Assembly: GCF_900096565.1 (NCBI RefSeq)
Contig: NZ_FMYP01000003.1
Coordinates: 1 to 64,000, forward strand
Origin: Williamwhitmania taraxaci
GTDB lineage: Bacteria > Bacteroidota > Bacteroidia > Bacteroidales > Williamwhitmaniaceae
Direction: 5' to 3'
DNA length: 64,000 bases
Part shown: piece after piece, positions 1-8,844 of the stretch
Layout: each line of letters opens with the position of its first letter
Numbering within the stretch: the first letter of the stretch is position 1
Program-made: the position numbers and the translations under genes
Notes under the pieces: generated by a model
What the model saw: the letters and a program-made list of their open reading frames with translations, nothing else
Told to the model about the DNA's origin: nothing
The model's database searches: none

Positions 1-164
1 ACGTTGCTCTCGTAAATGCCCGTTTTGGCATCCCTGTTCCTGCGAATCTCCCGGGATATCACGGAAGGGCTTCGGTTGATAAACAGGGCTATTTCTTTTT
101 GTAGCTTGCCTTGCTGTAGCATGAGGGTAATTACATACCTTTGCTCTTGGTTGATGTGCGCCAT
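1..164 (-). CDS. IS30-family transposase, N-terminal part (runs off window edge)
   Basis: Reading the minus strand from an ATG at 164 gives an open frame of 54 codons that continues past position 1. It begins MAHINQEQRYVITLMLQQGK and goes on with a helix-turn-helix segment (KEIALFINRSPSVISREIRR). That is the typical start of IS30-family transposases, whose N-terminal HTH binds the element's terminal inverted repeats. The DDE catalytic domain would lie outside the window, so I cannot say whether the gene is intact. The terminal inverted repeat should lie just above 164, but I could not define it with only one end visible. Confidence 0.8.
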   Translation of the reverse strand, partial: MAHINQEQRYVITLMLQQGKLQKEIALFINRSPSVISREIRRNRDAKTGIYESN

Positions 165-461
165 TACAACTTATTTTTAGAGGACTTAGGGGGTAAAGAA
201 CCACATTTTTTCCATCGGAGCAGCGAAGGTGAGTAATTCTCATCTTCCTGTTCTGAAAAAATGCAATTCCTTTCTCTCCAATCAATCCTATAAGTTGCAT
301 TTGTTACTTGAATTTAGGTTAGTTAATCATAATTCTATATAGTTCAAGTCTTTTTCGAACATTTTATATATTGATACTAAATCCCGTACTGGGGCCACTA
401 TTTCAATCGCCTTCGCTTCCGTTGAGCACCACCTACACCCATGAACACCCAGTAATTCCAG
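165..461. other. intergenic stretch without a recognisable gene
   Basis: This stretch lies between the transposase start and the pyrimidine tract. I see no open frame with coding character and no RNA gene. The outer end of the IS element probably lies in its first hundred bases, but no inverted repeat can be assigned from one end alone. Confidence 0.5.
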
Positions 462-638
462 TTTACACAAAATAATTTACACTCCCTTATTTTTTCACCT
501 TTCACATTTCACTTTTACCTTTTCACATTTCACTTTTACCCTTTCACTTTTACCTTTTTACCTTTACCTTTTCACTTTTACCTTTACCTTTTCACTTTTA
601 CCCTTTCACTTTTCACTTTTACCCTTTCCCCTTTCAAT
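462..638. repeat. G-free, pyrimidine-rich degenerate tandem repeat
   Basis: The plus strand contains no G at all from 462 to 638 (177 nt). From about 490 on it is built of short modules, TTTCAC and TTTTACC, combined into irregular units of about 12-13 nt such as TTTCACTTTTACC. The minus strand is correspondingly C-free and purine-rich. It looks like a degenerate microsatellite and not like a gene. It lies between an IS30-type element and a tRNA terminator. Confidence 0.85.
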
Positions 639-710
639 GACATATTGCCTCATCATGGAATCACGCTACCATCTTTACAATTCATATCTCGATACAACTC
701 CATGGGAAAC

Positions 711-742
711 AAACAAAAAATGGGCACCCTTACGAGTGCCCA
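711..742 (-). terminator. Rho-independent terminator downstream of tRNA-Met
   Basis: Seen on the minus strand, a 7-bp stem (721-727 with 736-742, TGGGCAC/GTGCCCA) with an 8-nt loop is followed directly by a T-rich run (720-711). It is the second hairpin after the tRNA-Met gene, which is transcribed leftward. Confidence 0.75.
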
Positions 743-771
743 AAACCAAAACCAACTATTATCCATAAATA

Positions 772-794
772 AAGCCCTGCTATTAGCAGGGCTT
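772..794 (-). terminator. hairpin immediately downstream of tRNA-Met
   Basis: AGCCCTGCT (773-781) pairs perfectly with AGCAGGGCT (785-793) around a 3-nt loop, 7 nt past the tRNA 3' end. The T content after the stem on the minus strand is modest (TTATTTA), so it may act as a 3' processing or termination hairpin together with the stronger terminator at 711-742. Confidence 0.6.
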
Positions 795-799
795 CACTG

Positions 800-873
800 T
801 AGCGAGAGCCGGGGATGATCCGGCGACCTCATGATTATGAATCATGCGCTCTAACCAGCTGAGCTACCTCGCC
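800..873 (-). tRNA. tRNA-Met (anticodon CAT)
   Basis: The 74-nt cloverleaf reads GGCGAGG at the 5' end (873) and TCTCGCT plus discriminator A at the 3' end (800). It has a D-arm GCTCAGCTGGTTAGAGC, an anticodon loop with CAT (TTCATAA) on a 5-bp stem, and a T-arm GCCGG/CCGGC. CCA is not encoded. The first pair is G-U, not the C1 x A72 mismatch of initiators, so this is an elongator-type Met tRNA. A CAT-anticodon Ile2 tRNA (lysidine-modified) cannot be excluded by eye. Confidence 0.92.
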
Positions 874-894
874 ATTTGCTTTGAATTGCGGCTG

Positions 895-924
895 CAAAGA
901 TAGGGCAATTTTCAAAAAAACAAA
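895..924 (-). promoter_or_regulatory. Bacteroidota-type promoter of tRNA-Met
   Basis: On the minus strand TTTG (924-921), an 18-nt spacer and TATCTTTG (902-895) match the phylum's -33/-7 consensus TTTG-N19-21-TAnnTTTG, with the spacer one base short. The implied start lies a few bases before the tRNA 5' end at 873. The stretch 893-913 is 20/21 identical to the tRNA-Val promoter region at 55677-55697. Confidence 0.75.
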
Positions 925-1224
925 CGCTATTGAAATCTTTTTCCTAATAATCTCGAGGCAAACACGGCTTTTCAACTCCTCGTTTTTGATTATCAAAGCT
1001 TTAATATAGTAAATCAAGTAAATAATTTTGAAAGTAATCAGGTTTTACATAAAACGCCCCTATCAACCGGAAAAATCGCTTAAATTTGTTGTCCAAACAG
1101 CACCAATAATTCATATTACACATCGGCTAGAATTTTGGATGTAAGGAAGATTAACAACATAAAAAACGGCACACTTCGAGTTTGACAACTCATTGGTGCC
1201 AACAATTAAAAGATATATTTTCGA
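925..1224. other. intergenic region upstream of the lptF/G-like gene
   Basis: No gene is seen here. A lone -7-like octamer TAAATTTG on the plus strand at 1081-1088 could serve the downstream permease gene, but no matching TTTG box is found 19-21 nt before it, so the assignment is weak. Confidence 0.3.
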
Positions 1225-2673
1225 ATGAAAAAATTCCACTCATTTCTGCTGAAGTCCTTTCTAGGTCCGATGCTCATGACCTTCTGCATAGTAATGTTTA
1301 TCCTATTGATGCAGTTCTTATGGAAATATATTGACGAACTTGTTGGCAAAGGTCTTACCTGGGATATCATTGGGGAATTAATGCTCTACGCCTCAGCCAC
1401 CTTAGTTCCGATGGCCCTACCTCTTACTGTTTTGTTAGCCTCAATAATGACTCTTGGCGATCTAGGAGAAAACAATGAACTGCTTGCAATGAAAGCGGCT
1501 GGTATATCCTTACAGAAGATACTTGCACCCCTAGTAATTCTGATTGTAATCCTCAGCATTTTTGGATTCTTCTTTTCGAACAATATACTACCGGTAACCA
1601 ACCTGAAGATAAAAACGCTCCTGTACAGTGTAGGCCAACAGCGTCCAGAACTTCAGATTAAGGAGGGAGCCTTTACCAATGGAATTGAAGGATACAGCAT
1701 AAAGGTCGGAGAGAAAGATAGAAAAACAAGCCTGATGCGCAGAATTATGATATACAATCAGGCAAGCAGGGAGGGAAACCTATCTGTAACCTCTGCCGAT
1801 TCGGGCTACATGCGCGTAACAGCCGATAAGAAATATATGGTTGTCGATCTCTACTCCGGGTGTAACTACGAAGATGTAAGGGCAAACGGAAAGCCTCGAA
1901 ATGCAAAAAGCAACGACTATGCCTTTCGGCGAAACTACTTTGCTCAGCAAACCATACTGGTTCCCTTAAGCGGATTCGACTTTAAACGATCCGACGAAGG
2001 CCTTTTCAAAAACGATTACCAAATGCTCAATATTGCTCAACTTGAAATTGCCGGCGACTCCCTCAAAAAAGAACTTGAGCAACGAAAGGGTTATGTGTTC
2101 AAAAATCTTATTGGACGAAGCTCGTTCACAGGGCCAATCGACACATCCAACACAATTAAGAGCAAAGCCAGCTATACCCTCGATTCAACCATCGCTTCGA
2201 TGGACTTTACCGACAAGAAATCGGCCGTATCATACGCCCTCTCGATGGCACGTTCGGCAAAAAGTAATCTGGCCACCAACAAGGATGAGATTTCCTACAA
2301 ACAGCGTATAATTAACCGACATCGTATTGAGTGGCATCGAAAATTTGCGCTCTCCTTTGCATGCTTCGTCTTCTTCTTTATTGGAGCACCTCTAGGGGCC
2401 ATAATTCGCAAGGGTGGGTTGGGAATGCCGGTTGTCATCTCCATTTTCTTCTTCATAATCTATTACATTATCTCTATCACAGGAGAGAAATTTGTAAGGG
2501 AAGGCATCCTAATTGCGCCCATTGGTATGTGGATCGCAAGTTTTATACTGTTTCCACTCGGAATATTCCTTTCATACAAGGCAAGCAACGACTCAGCTAT
2601 ACTCAACACCGATTTATATCTCAAATTCTTCAAGAAAATAGGAAAACTATTCGGAAAGAAGAAGAGCGCTTAA
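1225..2673 (+). CDS. LptF/LptG family permease (YjgP/YjgQ)
   Basis: This is a predicted inner-membrane permease of the lipopolysaccharide export ABC transporter (LptB2FG), which extracts LPS from the inner membrane and passes it to the periplasmic bridge. Three hydrophobic segments lie in the first about 120 residues and three more in the last about 120. Between them is a long polar periplasmic part (roughly residues 120-365), the classic YjgP/YjgQ layout. At 482 residues it is longer than the about 360-residue proteobacterial proteins; the extra length is in the periplasmic domain, as is common in Bacteroidota. The ATG is followed by MKKFHSFLLKSFLGP, typical of the family. The next gene starts 2 nt after the stop, so an operon is likely. 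F and G paralogues cannot be told apart here. Confidence 0.9.
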   Translation: MKKFHSFLLKSFLGPMLMTFCIVMFILLMQFLWKYIDELVGKGLTWDIIGELMLYASATLVPMALPLTVLLASIMTLGDLGENNELLAMKAAGISLQKILAPLVILIVILSIFGFFFSNNILPVTNLKIKTLLYSVGQQRPELQIKEGAFTNGIEGYSIKVGEKDRKTSLMRRIMIYNQASREGNLSVTSADSGYMRVTADKKYMVVDLYSGCNYEDVRANGKPRNAKSNDYAFRRNYFAQQTILVPLSGFDFKRSDEGLFKNDYQMLNIAQLEIAGDSLKKELEQRKGYVFKNLIGRSSFTGPIDTSNTIKSKASYTLDSTIASMDFTDKKSAVSYALSMARSAKSNLATNKDEISYKQRIINRHRIEWHRKFALSFACFVFFFIGAPLGAIIRKGGLGMPVVISIFFFIIYYIISITGEKFVREGILIAPIGMWIASFILFPLGIFLSYKASNDSAILNTDLYLKFFKKIGKLFGKKKSA

Positions 2674-2674
2674 A

Positions 2675-3901
2675 ATGAGAATACTGATAGTTACCAACAA
2701 GGTTCCCTATCCAGCCAAAGATGGTGGTGCAATTGCAACCCTAAACATGGCATTAGGACTAGCCACCCAAGGTGCTAGCATCACTGTTCTTGCAATAAAC
2801 ACGTTAAAGCATTTCTCTCCGGTAGAAGAGATTCCGAATGATATACTCAAACGAGTTGGCATAAAAGCGGCAACGGTAGATACTTCCATAAAACTATGGC
2901 CAGCCCTCAAGAACCTTCTTTTCTCAAGGAAACCATACATTTCCGTCCGGTTCGAAAACGAGGCATTTCTTAACCTACTACAGAAAGAAATCACCACTAT
3001 GCCGTATGACATCATACAGCTAGAAGGACCATACTTAGAAGCATATATCAAAACGATAAGAGCATATTCAACTGCTCCCATTGTGCTCAGAGCACACAAC
3101 ATTGAGCATGAAATCTGGGACAGAACCGTAACAATAACTTCAAATCCATTTAAGAAGGTCTACCTCAGAATACTAGCCAATAGAATTGAACGATTGGAGA
3201 AAAACACTCTTCGCCGCGTTGATGCAGTAATTCCTATCACCAAAAAGGATGCACAAAGCTTGCTTAAATCGAGTCCGACAATTCCATGCCACATAGCGCC
3301 AACAGGATTGAATGAAGCTCATTTCACGACTACGAACTCGCATAAGATAGAACAAAGTTTGTTTCACCTTGGCGGTTTGGATTGGACGCCAAATCAAGCA
3401 GGCCTTATCTGGTTTTTAAACAACTGTTGGCCAGCAATAAGAGCAGCAGTTCCTAACGCGAGATTCTTCATTGCCGGACGACATGCTCCTAAAACCTTCA
3501 TTAAAGCAATAAAACTACCCTGTGTTGAATTTATGGGAGAAGTGGGAAACGCCCAGCTATTTATGCAAACGCATGGAATAATGGTAGTGCCGTTGCTATC
3601 CGGTTCTGGGATGCGTATTAAAATCATCGAGGGAATGGCTGCCTCCACGCCCATTGTTTCAACGTCGATTGGAGCAGAAGGAATAGAGGCGGTGAGCGGA
3701 AAAGACATTGTTATTGCCGATACGCCTGAAGCAATTATAGAAGCATGTATCTCGCTACTATTAAATGTAGAGTTGGCAAACCAAATTGCCAAAAACGGTT
3801 GTAACTTTGCGCAGCAGCACTTCAATAATGATGAAATTAGTCATAAGGTAATGGAGTTTTACCAAAGTCTCCTTCTCGAACGAAACAACAAAAGTTACTA
3901 A
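2675..3901 (+). CDS. GT4-type glycosyltransferase
   Basis: This is a predicted cytoplasmic GT-B-fold retaining glycosyltransferase. The N-terminal half begins MRILIVTNKVPYPAKDGGAI, a glycine-containing acceptor-side Rossmann start seen in polysaccharide and sugar-phosphate transferases. The C-terminal half contains the donor-binding region with GSGMRIKIIEGMAASTPIVS followed by G-EGIE, the usual E-x7-E-like nucleotide-sugar site. The length of 408 residues is normal. It sits 1 nt after the upstream permease and 1 nt before the second glycosyltransferase, so all three are probably cotranscribed. Sugar donor and acceptor cannot be read from sequence; a role in surface glycan synthesis is inferred from its neighbours. 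Confidence 0.85.
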   Translation: MRILIVTNKVPYPAKDGGAIATLNMALGLATQGASITVLAINTLKHFSPVEEIPNDILKRVGIKAATVDTSIKLWPALKNLLFSRKPYISVRFENEAFLNLLQKEITTMPYDIIQLEGPYLEAYIKTIRAYSTAPIVLRAHNIEHEIWDRTVTITSNPFKKVYLRILANRIERLEKNTLRRVDAVIPITKKDAQSLLKSSPTIPCHIAPTGLNEAHFTTTNSHKIEQSLFHLGGLDWTPNQAGLIWFLNNCWPAIRAAVPNARFFIAGRHAPKTFIKAIKLPCVEFMGEVGNAQLFMQTHGIMVVPLLSGSGMRIKIIEGMAASTPIVSTSIGAEGIEAVSGKDIVIADTPEAIIEACISLLLNVELANQIAKNGCNFAQQHFNNDEISHKVMEFYQSLLLERNNKSY

Positions 3902-3902
3902 G

Positions 3903-5063
3903 GTGGAATACTTATTCTGGATACCCGCACTCCTCGTATTTCACTCCTATATTCTTTATCCAATAATCCTGCGCATTCTTACCTCAAAAGAAAAGAAAAA
4001 GATAGATTTATTTAGCTTAGAGGACAATCTCCCTTCCATCTCTATTTTAATGGCAGTGCACAACGAAGAGTCAGTAATAGCAAAGAAAATTGAATCGATT
4101 TTCAGCACCAACTACCCCGTTCATAAGATTGAAGTGATCATAGGCTCCGACTCGTCAACTGACCGCACAAACGACATTCTGTCTGAAAAAACCATCCTTC
4201 ACCCACAACTGCAATACTTCATCTTCGAACGTAGAGGAAAAGCAAACACCATCAACGAGTTGCTTGACAAATCTACGGGTGAAATTATTATATCAACCGA
4301 CGCAAACGTATTTTTCACACAGACTACGATCTTTGAATTGGTGAAACACTTCAAGAATGATCAAATTGGACTTGTCGATTCCCGTATGCGGAATACTGGT
4401 TTACAATCGCATGGCATTTCAATTCAAGAAAGCACTTACATCAACCGGGAGGTGCTAATAAAAAACAGAGAGGGCCGTATTTGGGGTAGCATGATGGGTC
4501 CATTTGGGGGTTGCTTTGCTACAAGAAGAAGTTGCTACAACAAGGTGCCTTCTACCTTTTTTATGGATGATTTCTACATATGTATGCGCGTCATCGAGCA
4601 AGGATTCAAAACCATTAATAGCCTAGATGCTGATGTCTACGAGGACGTTTCGAACCAATCCCACGAAGAGTTTCGCCGAAAAGTAAGGATTTCGATTGGA
4701 AATTTTCAAAACCTTTTTCGGTTTAAGGGGTTGCTTCTACCGCCGTGGAAGGGCCGTGCATTTGCCTTTATTTCGCACAAAGCCATACGATGGGTTGGAC
4801 CAATTCTCATCATAATTGCCTTATTGGCCAATATAGCACTAGCGAGAGAGAACAACGCATATCTTACAGTATTGGTGATTTTTTTAGTGAGTTTTTTATT
4901 ACTTCCCCTCGATTTTTTCCTTAAAAGAATAAACATTCATATTACCTTTGTGCGGTTTGTTACCCATTTTTACGGAATGAACTTAGCCCTATTAGTAGGT
5001 TTCTATAAATTTATAAAAGGAGTAAAATCCAATGTCTGGCAACCAACACAACGCAACCAATAG
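3903..5063 (+). CDS. GT2-family glycosyltransferase, membrane-anchored
   Basis: This is a GT-A-fold processive-type glycosyltransferase. After a short hydrophobic N-terminus it has [19 protein letters not shown], then [11 protein letters not shown], the ISTDANVFF metal-site equivalent (around residue 130) and an MDDF acceptor motif followed by RRKVRIS, the order seen in GT2 hyaluronan/chitin-synthase-like enzymes. Two or three transmembrane helices lie after about residue 295. The start used is GTG at 3903, 1 nt after the previous stop; no ATG precedes the first motif. Its last 32 nt overlap the start of ribBA, implying translational coupling. With the upstream GT it probably builds an envelope or exopolysaccharide unit (inference). 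Confidence 0.85.
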   Translation: MEYLFWIPALLVFHSYILYPIILRILTSKEKKKIDLFSLEDNLPSISILMAVHNEESVIAKKIESIFSTNYPVHKIEVIIGSDSSTDRTNDILSEKTILHPQLQYFIFERRGKANTINELLDKSTGEIIISTDANVFFTQTTIFELVKHFKNDQIGLVDSRMRNTGLQSHGISIQESTYINREVLIKNREGRIWGSMMGPFGGCFATRRSCYNKVPSTFFMDDFYICMRVIEQGFKTINSLDADVYEDVSNQSHEEFRRKVRISIGNFQNLFRFKGLLLPPWKGRAFAFISHKAIRWVGPILIIIALLANIALARENNAYLTVLVIFLVSFLLLPLDFFLKRINIHITFVRFVTHFYGMNLALLVGFYKFIKGVKSNVWQPTQRNQ

Positions 5064-6270
5064 CCTCCTGAATACAATTGATGAGGCAATTGAAGATATC
5101 AGAAACGGTAAAGTAATTATTGTAGTCGATAATGAGGATAGGGAAAACGAAGGCGACTTCGTGGTTGCTGCCGAACTTATCACCGCTGAAATCGTCAACT
5201 TCATGGCCACTCATGGCCGCGGTTTAATTTGCGCTCCACTTACCGAAGAGCGCTGCAAAGAGCTCGATCTGGAACTCATGGTGGGCACCAACACCGCCCT
5301 TCATCAAACGCCGTTTACCGTATCGGTCGATTTAAATGGCAGCGGCTGCACCACTGGGATCTCTGCCGCCGACAGAGCAAAAACCATAAAAGCACTGGTC
5401 GACCCTAAAACCAAATCGGAAGATCTAGGTCGTCCGGGCCACATATTTCCGCTTAAAGCAAGAGAAAAAGGGGTACTTCGCAGAGCAGGTCATACCGAAG
5501 CAGTTGTTGACCTTACCCGCTTGGCTGGCTTACAACCCGGCGGTGCTTTAGTCGAGATAATGAATGAGGATGGAACAATGGCAAGGCTTCCTCAACTACT
5601 CGAAATTGCAAAAAAATTCAGCCTCAAGATTGTCTCCATTGAAGAGTTAATCGCTTACCGATTGAAATCGGAAAGCCTTATTGAGCGAGGCGAACGTATT
5701 CAACTGCCCACCGAATTTGGCAATTTTGAGTTAGTTCCCTATCGCCAACTTAACAATGGACTGGAACATGTTGCCCTTGTAAAGGGAAGTTGGGATATAA
5801 ACGAACCAGTGACCGTTAGGGTTCACTCATCATGCGTCACGGGCGACATCTTTGGCAGCTATCGTTGCGATTGTGGCCCTCAACTACACGAAGCTTTACG
5901 AAAAATTGAAAAAGAAGGTAAGGGCGTCGTTGTATACATGAACCAAGAAGGTCGTGGCATTGGCCTGTTCAATAAAATACATGCCTACAAGCTACAAGAA
6001 GAAGGACGCGATACGGTAGAAGCTAATCTGGACCTTGGATTCAGTGCCGATGAGCGCGATTACGGAGTTGGCGCAGCGATTCTTCGCGACTTAGGCCTTC
6101 AGAAAATAAAATTACTGACAAACAACCCTAAGAAAATTACAGGTCTTGAAGGATACGGTCTCGAGATTGTCGAAAACATGCCCATTGAGATCAAGTCCAA
6201 TGTTTTTAATGAGTTTTACCTTCAGACGAAAAAAACTAAAATGGGTCATAAACTCCAAGGGAACAAATAA
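5032..6270 (+). CDS. ribBA: 3,4-dihydroxy-2-butanone-4-phosphate synthase / GTP cyclohydrolase II
   Basis: This bifunctional enzyme supplies both precursors of riboflavin. The RibB half (about residues 1-205) contributes the four-carbon unit from ribulose 5-phosphate and has [16 protein letters not shown] near the N-terminus and [14 protein letters not shown]. The RibA half (about 210-405) opens GTP and shows the zinc-site motif with Cys in [18 protein letters not shown], then [10 protein letters not shown] and LTNNPKK. The length of 412 residues is usual for the fusion. The ATG at 5032 lies inside the preceding glycosyltransferase gene (32-nt overlap); a later start would remove the first helix of RibB. 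Confidence 0.96.
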   Translation: MSGNQHNATNSLLNTIDEAIEDIRNGKVIIVVDNEDRENEGDFVVAAELITAEIVNFMATHGRGLICAPLTEERCKELDLELMVGTNTALHQTPFTVSVDLNGSGCTTGISAADRAKTIKALVDPKTKSEDLGRPGHIFPLKAREKGVLRRAGHTEAVVDLTRLAGLQPGGALVEIMNEDGTMARLPQLLEIAKKFSLKIVSIEELIAYRLKSESLIERGERIQLPTEFGNFELVPYRQLNNGLEHVALVKGSWDINEPVTVRVHSSCVTGDIFGSYRCDCGPQLHEALRKIEKEGKGVVVYMNQEGRGIGLFNKIHAYKLQEEGRDTVEANLDLGFSADERDYGVGAAILRDLGLQKIKLLTNNPKKITGLEGYGLEIVENMPIEIKSNVFNEFYLQTKKTKMGHKLQGNK

Positions 6271-6279
6271 AAGGATACA

Positions 6280-7248
6280 ATGAACCGGTCGTTGAAGGTA
6301 GTTTTTATGGGCACACCTGAGTTTGCTGCTACAATTCTGAGAAGGATTGTGGCATCACCCCATCAGGTTTTAGCAGTGGTTACTGTGCCGGACAAGCCTG
6401 CAGGAAGAGGTCAGAAAATAGCCCAATCGGAAGTTAAAACCGAAGCAGGCAAGTTAGGCATTCCCGTTCTTCAACCGGTAAAGCTGAAAGATCCGGCATT
6501 TATCTCAGAACTAAACCAACTCGGTGCTGATGTCTTTGTTGTGGTTGCTTTTCGAATGATGCCTAAAGAAGTGTGGTCAATGCCTCCTCACGGAACATTT
6601 AATCTCCATGCATCACTACTCCCCCATTACCGAGGTGCTGCGCCAATCAACTGGGCAATAATTAATGGTGATAAAGTATCGGGCAACACGACCTTCTTTA
6701 TTAACGAAGAGATTGACACGGGCAAAATAATTTTTCAAGAGGAGTTAACGATTGGAAATACCGAATTGGTCGGAGAACTACACGATAGGTTAATGATTTC
6801 GGGAGCCGAATTGGTTGTGAAAACCTTAGATGCTATTGCCGATGGTACTGCAAAACCGGTAGAACAACCACACACACTGGAAGGACAACCGTTAAAGCAG
6901 GCACCCAAAATATTTAAGGAAACATGCAAGATCAGCTGGAGCGATCCCTGCGACAAGGTTATGCACCACATACACGGCCTAAGCCCCTATCCTGCTGCTT
7001 GGACTACACTGCAAAACAATATTACCCTAGAGACAACGCCTGTTAAGATTTTCAAAGTCTCAATTGTAAACCAGACTACCAATCAACTTCCCGGCATAAT
7101 ATCTTCCGACGGGAAAACATTTATCCATGTAACCACAGGCAAAGGAACAATTGCCATAGAAGAGTTACAGCTCGCCGGAAAGAAGCATCTTTCGACCCCG
7201 GAATTTCTCCGAGGATTTAAGGACATTGAAAAATTTCGATTTTCTTAA
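6280..7248 (+). CDS. fmt: methionyl-tRNA formyltransferase
   Basis: The enzyme transfers a formyl group from 10-formyl-THF to Met-tRNA(fMet) to make the initiator. The N-terminal Rossmann part starts VVFMGTPEFAATILRRI; the catalytic signature HASLLPHYRGAAPINWAI follows with the Asn-His-Asp set (FNLHAS...GNTTFFINEEIDTG). The C-terminal OB-like tRNA-binding domain covers about residues 205-320. The length of 322 residues is near the family norm. It starts 9 nt after ribBA and is probably in the same transcript. It converges on the LysM gene with a 34-bp gap that contains no clear terminator. Confidence 0.96.
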   Translation: MNRSLKVVFMGTPEFAATILRRIVASPHQVLAVVTVPDKPAGRGQKIAQSEVKTEAGKLGIPVLQPVKLKDPAFISELNQLGADVFVVVAFRMMPKEVWSMPPHGTFNLHASLLPHYRGAAPINWAIINGDKVSGNTTFFINEEIDTGKIIFQEELTIGNTELVGELHDRLMISGAELVVKTLDAIADGTAKPVEQPHTLEGQPLKQAPKIFKETCKISWSDPCDKVMHHIHGLSPYPAAWTTLQNNITLETTPVKIFKVSIVNQTTNQLPGIISSDGKTFIHVTTGKGTIAIEELQLAGKKHLSTPEFLRGFKDIEKFRFS

Positions 7249-7282
7249 GTCTACACTGGGTGGTGGAGTATTTTGCTCCTTA

Positions 7283-8236
7283 CTAAAACCATCCATGCTT
7301 CAAACCCGGCTTCCAACCCCGTAGGAATATCTCTTGTCCTGCTTCAGGCTCTTGTCCCGGCTCCATCCCATTACGTTTATAGAGCAAGCGCAACTTTATT
7401 GCATTTGTCTGAGAAATTTTGTGCATAGTCTCACCTGACTCGCATATATGAACGGGGAAACCTTTAGCAGCCTGACGCTTTTTTGGTTTGATGTACACCT
7501 CATCGCCCGGAACAAGTTTCGTATCACGAGGCAAATCGTTGTATTTGTAAATCTGCCAAGGCATCATTTCCAACTCCTTTGCCAAACTCTCCACCGAGTC
7601 GCCTGCTTTCACCACGATATAAAGAACACCATTTCGCACCAACTCAGGATGATTCTTGTAAATATCGACCAAATAGGTATCTGATCCTTGCAGTCTAGTT
7701 GGGGATACAGCCTTAATATCAACGCCTTGATCTAATAAATATAGATTGTTCTCCTCAATAATCTTCACCAGCATATCGGCATACTTTGGATTTGTGGCGT
7801 ATCCTGCCTTTTTCAATCCTTTGGCCCACCCCTTGTAATCGGTTGGCTTTAGATCAAAAAGAAAAGCATACCGTTTAGAAGAACGCAGAAAATCGGAATG
7901 ATCCGAAAATGAGTTTGCCACATCACGATATACTCTAAAGCACTCGCTCTTTTTGTCGTCATCATGAAAAATGGTAGATCCCGACCATGACTTATGGCAT
8001 TTAATCCCAAAATGATTGTTTGCCTTAATAGCCAGCGTACTATTCCCATTATCGGACTCTAACATGCCCTGAGCAATAATAATACTGGCTGGCACTCCGC
8101 TTTTCTCCATCTGCCGAATTGCTAAATTTTTAAACAATTGAACATATTCTTCACGAGAATATTTCTTTCCGTTTTGACCAGCAATATGGGTCGGTATAAA
8201 ACTAGTTATCAATAGTATGAATAATACAATTCTCAT
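7283..8236 (-). CDS. secreted glucosaminidase with two LysM domains
   Basis: This is a predicted peptidoglycan hydrolase cleaving the glycan strand. A signal peptide is visible (MRIVLFILLITSFIPTHIAG). The glucosaminidase (FlgJ/LytG-type) domain covers about residues 30-170, with the catalytic Glu in GMLESDNGNSTLA and the NHFGIKCH and YATNPKYADML motifs. Two LysM repeats follow (about 205-253, VKAGDSVESLAKELEMMPW; and about 262-308). Total length is 317 residues. It is divergent from cytidine deaminase. A minus-strand TTTG-N18-TAACTTTT at 8272-8243 is a plausible promoter. Confidence 0.92.
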   Translation of the reverse strand: MRIVLFILLITSFIPTHIAGQNGKKYSREEYVQLFKNLAIRQMEKSGVPASIIIAQGMLESDNGNSTLAIKANNHFGIKCHKSWSGSTIFHDDDKKSECFRVYRDVANSFSDHSDFLRSSKRYAFLFDLKPTDYKGWAKGLKKAGYATNPKYADMLVKIIEENNLYLLDQGVDIKAVSPTRLQGSDTYLVDIYKNHPELVRNGVLYIVVKAGDSVESLAKELEMMPWQIYKYNDLPRDTKLVPGDEVYIKPKKRQAAKGFPVHICESGETMHKISQTNAIKLRLLYKRNGMEPGQEPEAGQEIFLRGWKPGLKHGWF

Positions 8237-8242
8237 CTCAAT

Positions 8243-8272
8243 AAAAGTTATATCTTAAAAATCTCAATCAAA
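8243..8272 (-). promoter_or_regulatory. possible promoter of the LysM glucosaminidase gene
   Basis: On the minus strand TTTG (8272-8269), an 18-nt spacer and TAACTTTT (8250-8243) match the Bacteroidota consensus except for the last -7 base and a spacer one base short. The predicted leader would be very short, before the ATG at 8236. Confidence 0.4.
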
Positions 8273-8299
8273 TCCAGTCACCTTCTATCCATGCAACGT

Positions 8300-8329
8300 T
8301 TTGCAATAAAAAAAAATTGCGTAGGTTTG
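8300..8329 (+). promoter_or_regulatory. Bacteroidota-type promoter of cytidine deaminase
   Basis: TTTG (8300-8303), an 18-nt spacer and TAGGTTTG (8322-8329) match the -33/-7 consensus. The implied transcription start is about 8336, which rules out a TTG start at 8317 and points to the ATG at 8356. Confidence 0.65.
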
Positions 8330-8355
8330 TATTTGCTAGCAAAAATAGCATTAGA

Positions 8356-8844
8356 ATGAGAGAGTCTGAAATTTTAGTAAAATATTTTGAATATGATAGT
8401 CCCACAGAACTCGCTTCTGACTATCAGGTTTTGGTTGAAAAGGCCAAAGATGCCACGAAGGATGCCTATGCTCCCTACTCGAAATTTCGCGTAGGAGCAG
8501 CAGTATTGCTCGAGAATGGCGAAATAATCACGGGTACCAACCAAGAAAATGCGGCCTACCCTTCGGGACTATGTGCTGAGCGAGTGGCAATTTTTTATGC
8601 TAACTCAAAATACCCAAGCCAAGCGATAAAAGCCATTGCGGTCGCATCTTTTTACAATGGCAAGTTTAACGAAACTCCGGTTTACCCGTGCGGTTCGTGC
8701 AGGCAGGTGCTGCTTGAAACGCAAAACCGGTTTAATAAGCCGATGGACATTATCATGTATGGATCAAACTCCATCCAGATAGTTAAGAGTGCGAGGCTAT
8801 TACTTCCACTCTGCTTCGACGTTGATCTAAAGGCCAAGGACTAG
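8356..8844 (+). CDS. cdd: cytidine deaminase
   Basis: This zinc hydrolase of pyrimidine salvage converts cytidine/deoxycytidine to uridine/deoxyuridine. The motifs YAPYSKFRVGAAVL, NQENAAYPSGLCAERVAIF (zinc ligand Cys and catalytic Glu) and PCGSCRQVLLE (two zinc Cys) identify the homotetrameric CDA family. The start is set at the ATG at 8356, giving 162 residues; the open frame extends back to a TTG at 8317, but that codon lies between the -7 box and the likely transcription start. The last few bases overlap the convergent cyclase gene. Confidence 0.94.
   Translation: MRESEILVKYFEYDSPTELASDYQVLVEKAKDATKDAYAPYSKFRVGAAVLLENGEIITGTNQENAAYPSGLCAERVAIFYANSKYPSQAIKAIAVASFYNGKFNETPVYPCGSCRQVLLETQNRFNKPMDIIMYGSNSIQIVKSARLLLPLCFDVDLKAKD

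Noticed and set aside
835-1017. Minus-strand open frame over the tRNA-Met gene
   Set aside because: It reads through the tRNA itself and has no coding features.
8317-8355. Longer cytidine deaminase starting at TTG
   Set aside because: The codon lies inside the promoter region (-7 box 8322-8329); the ATG at 8356 follows the expected transcript start.
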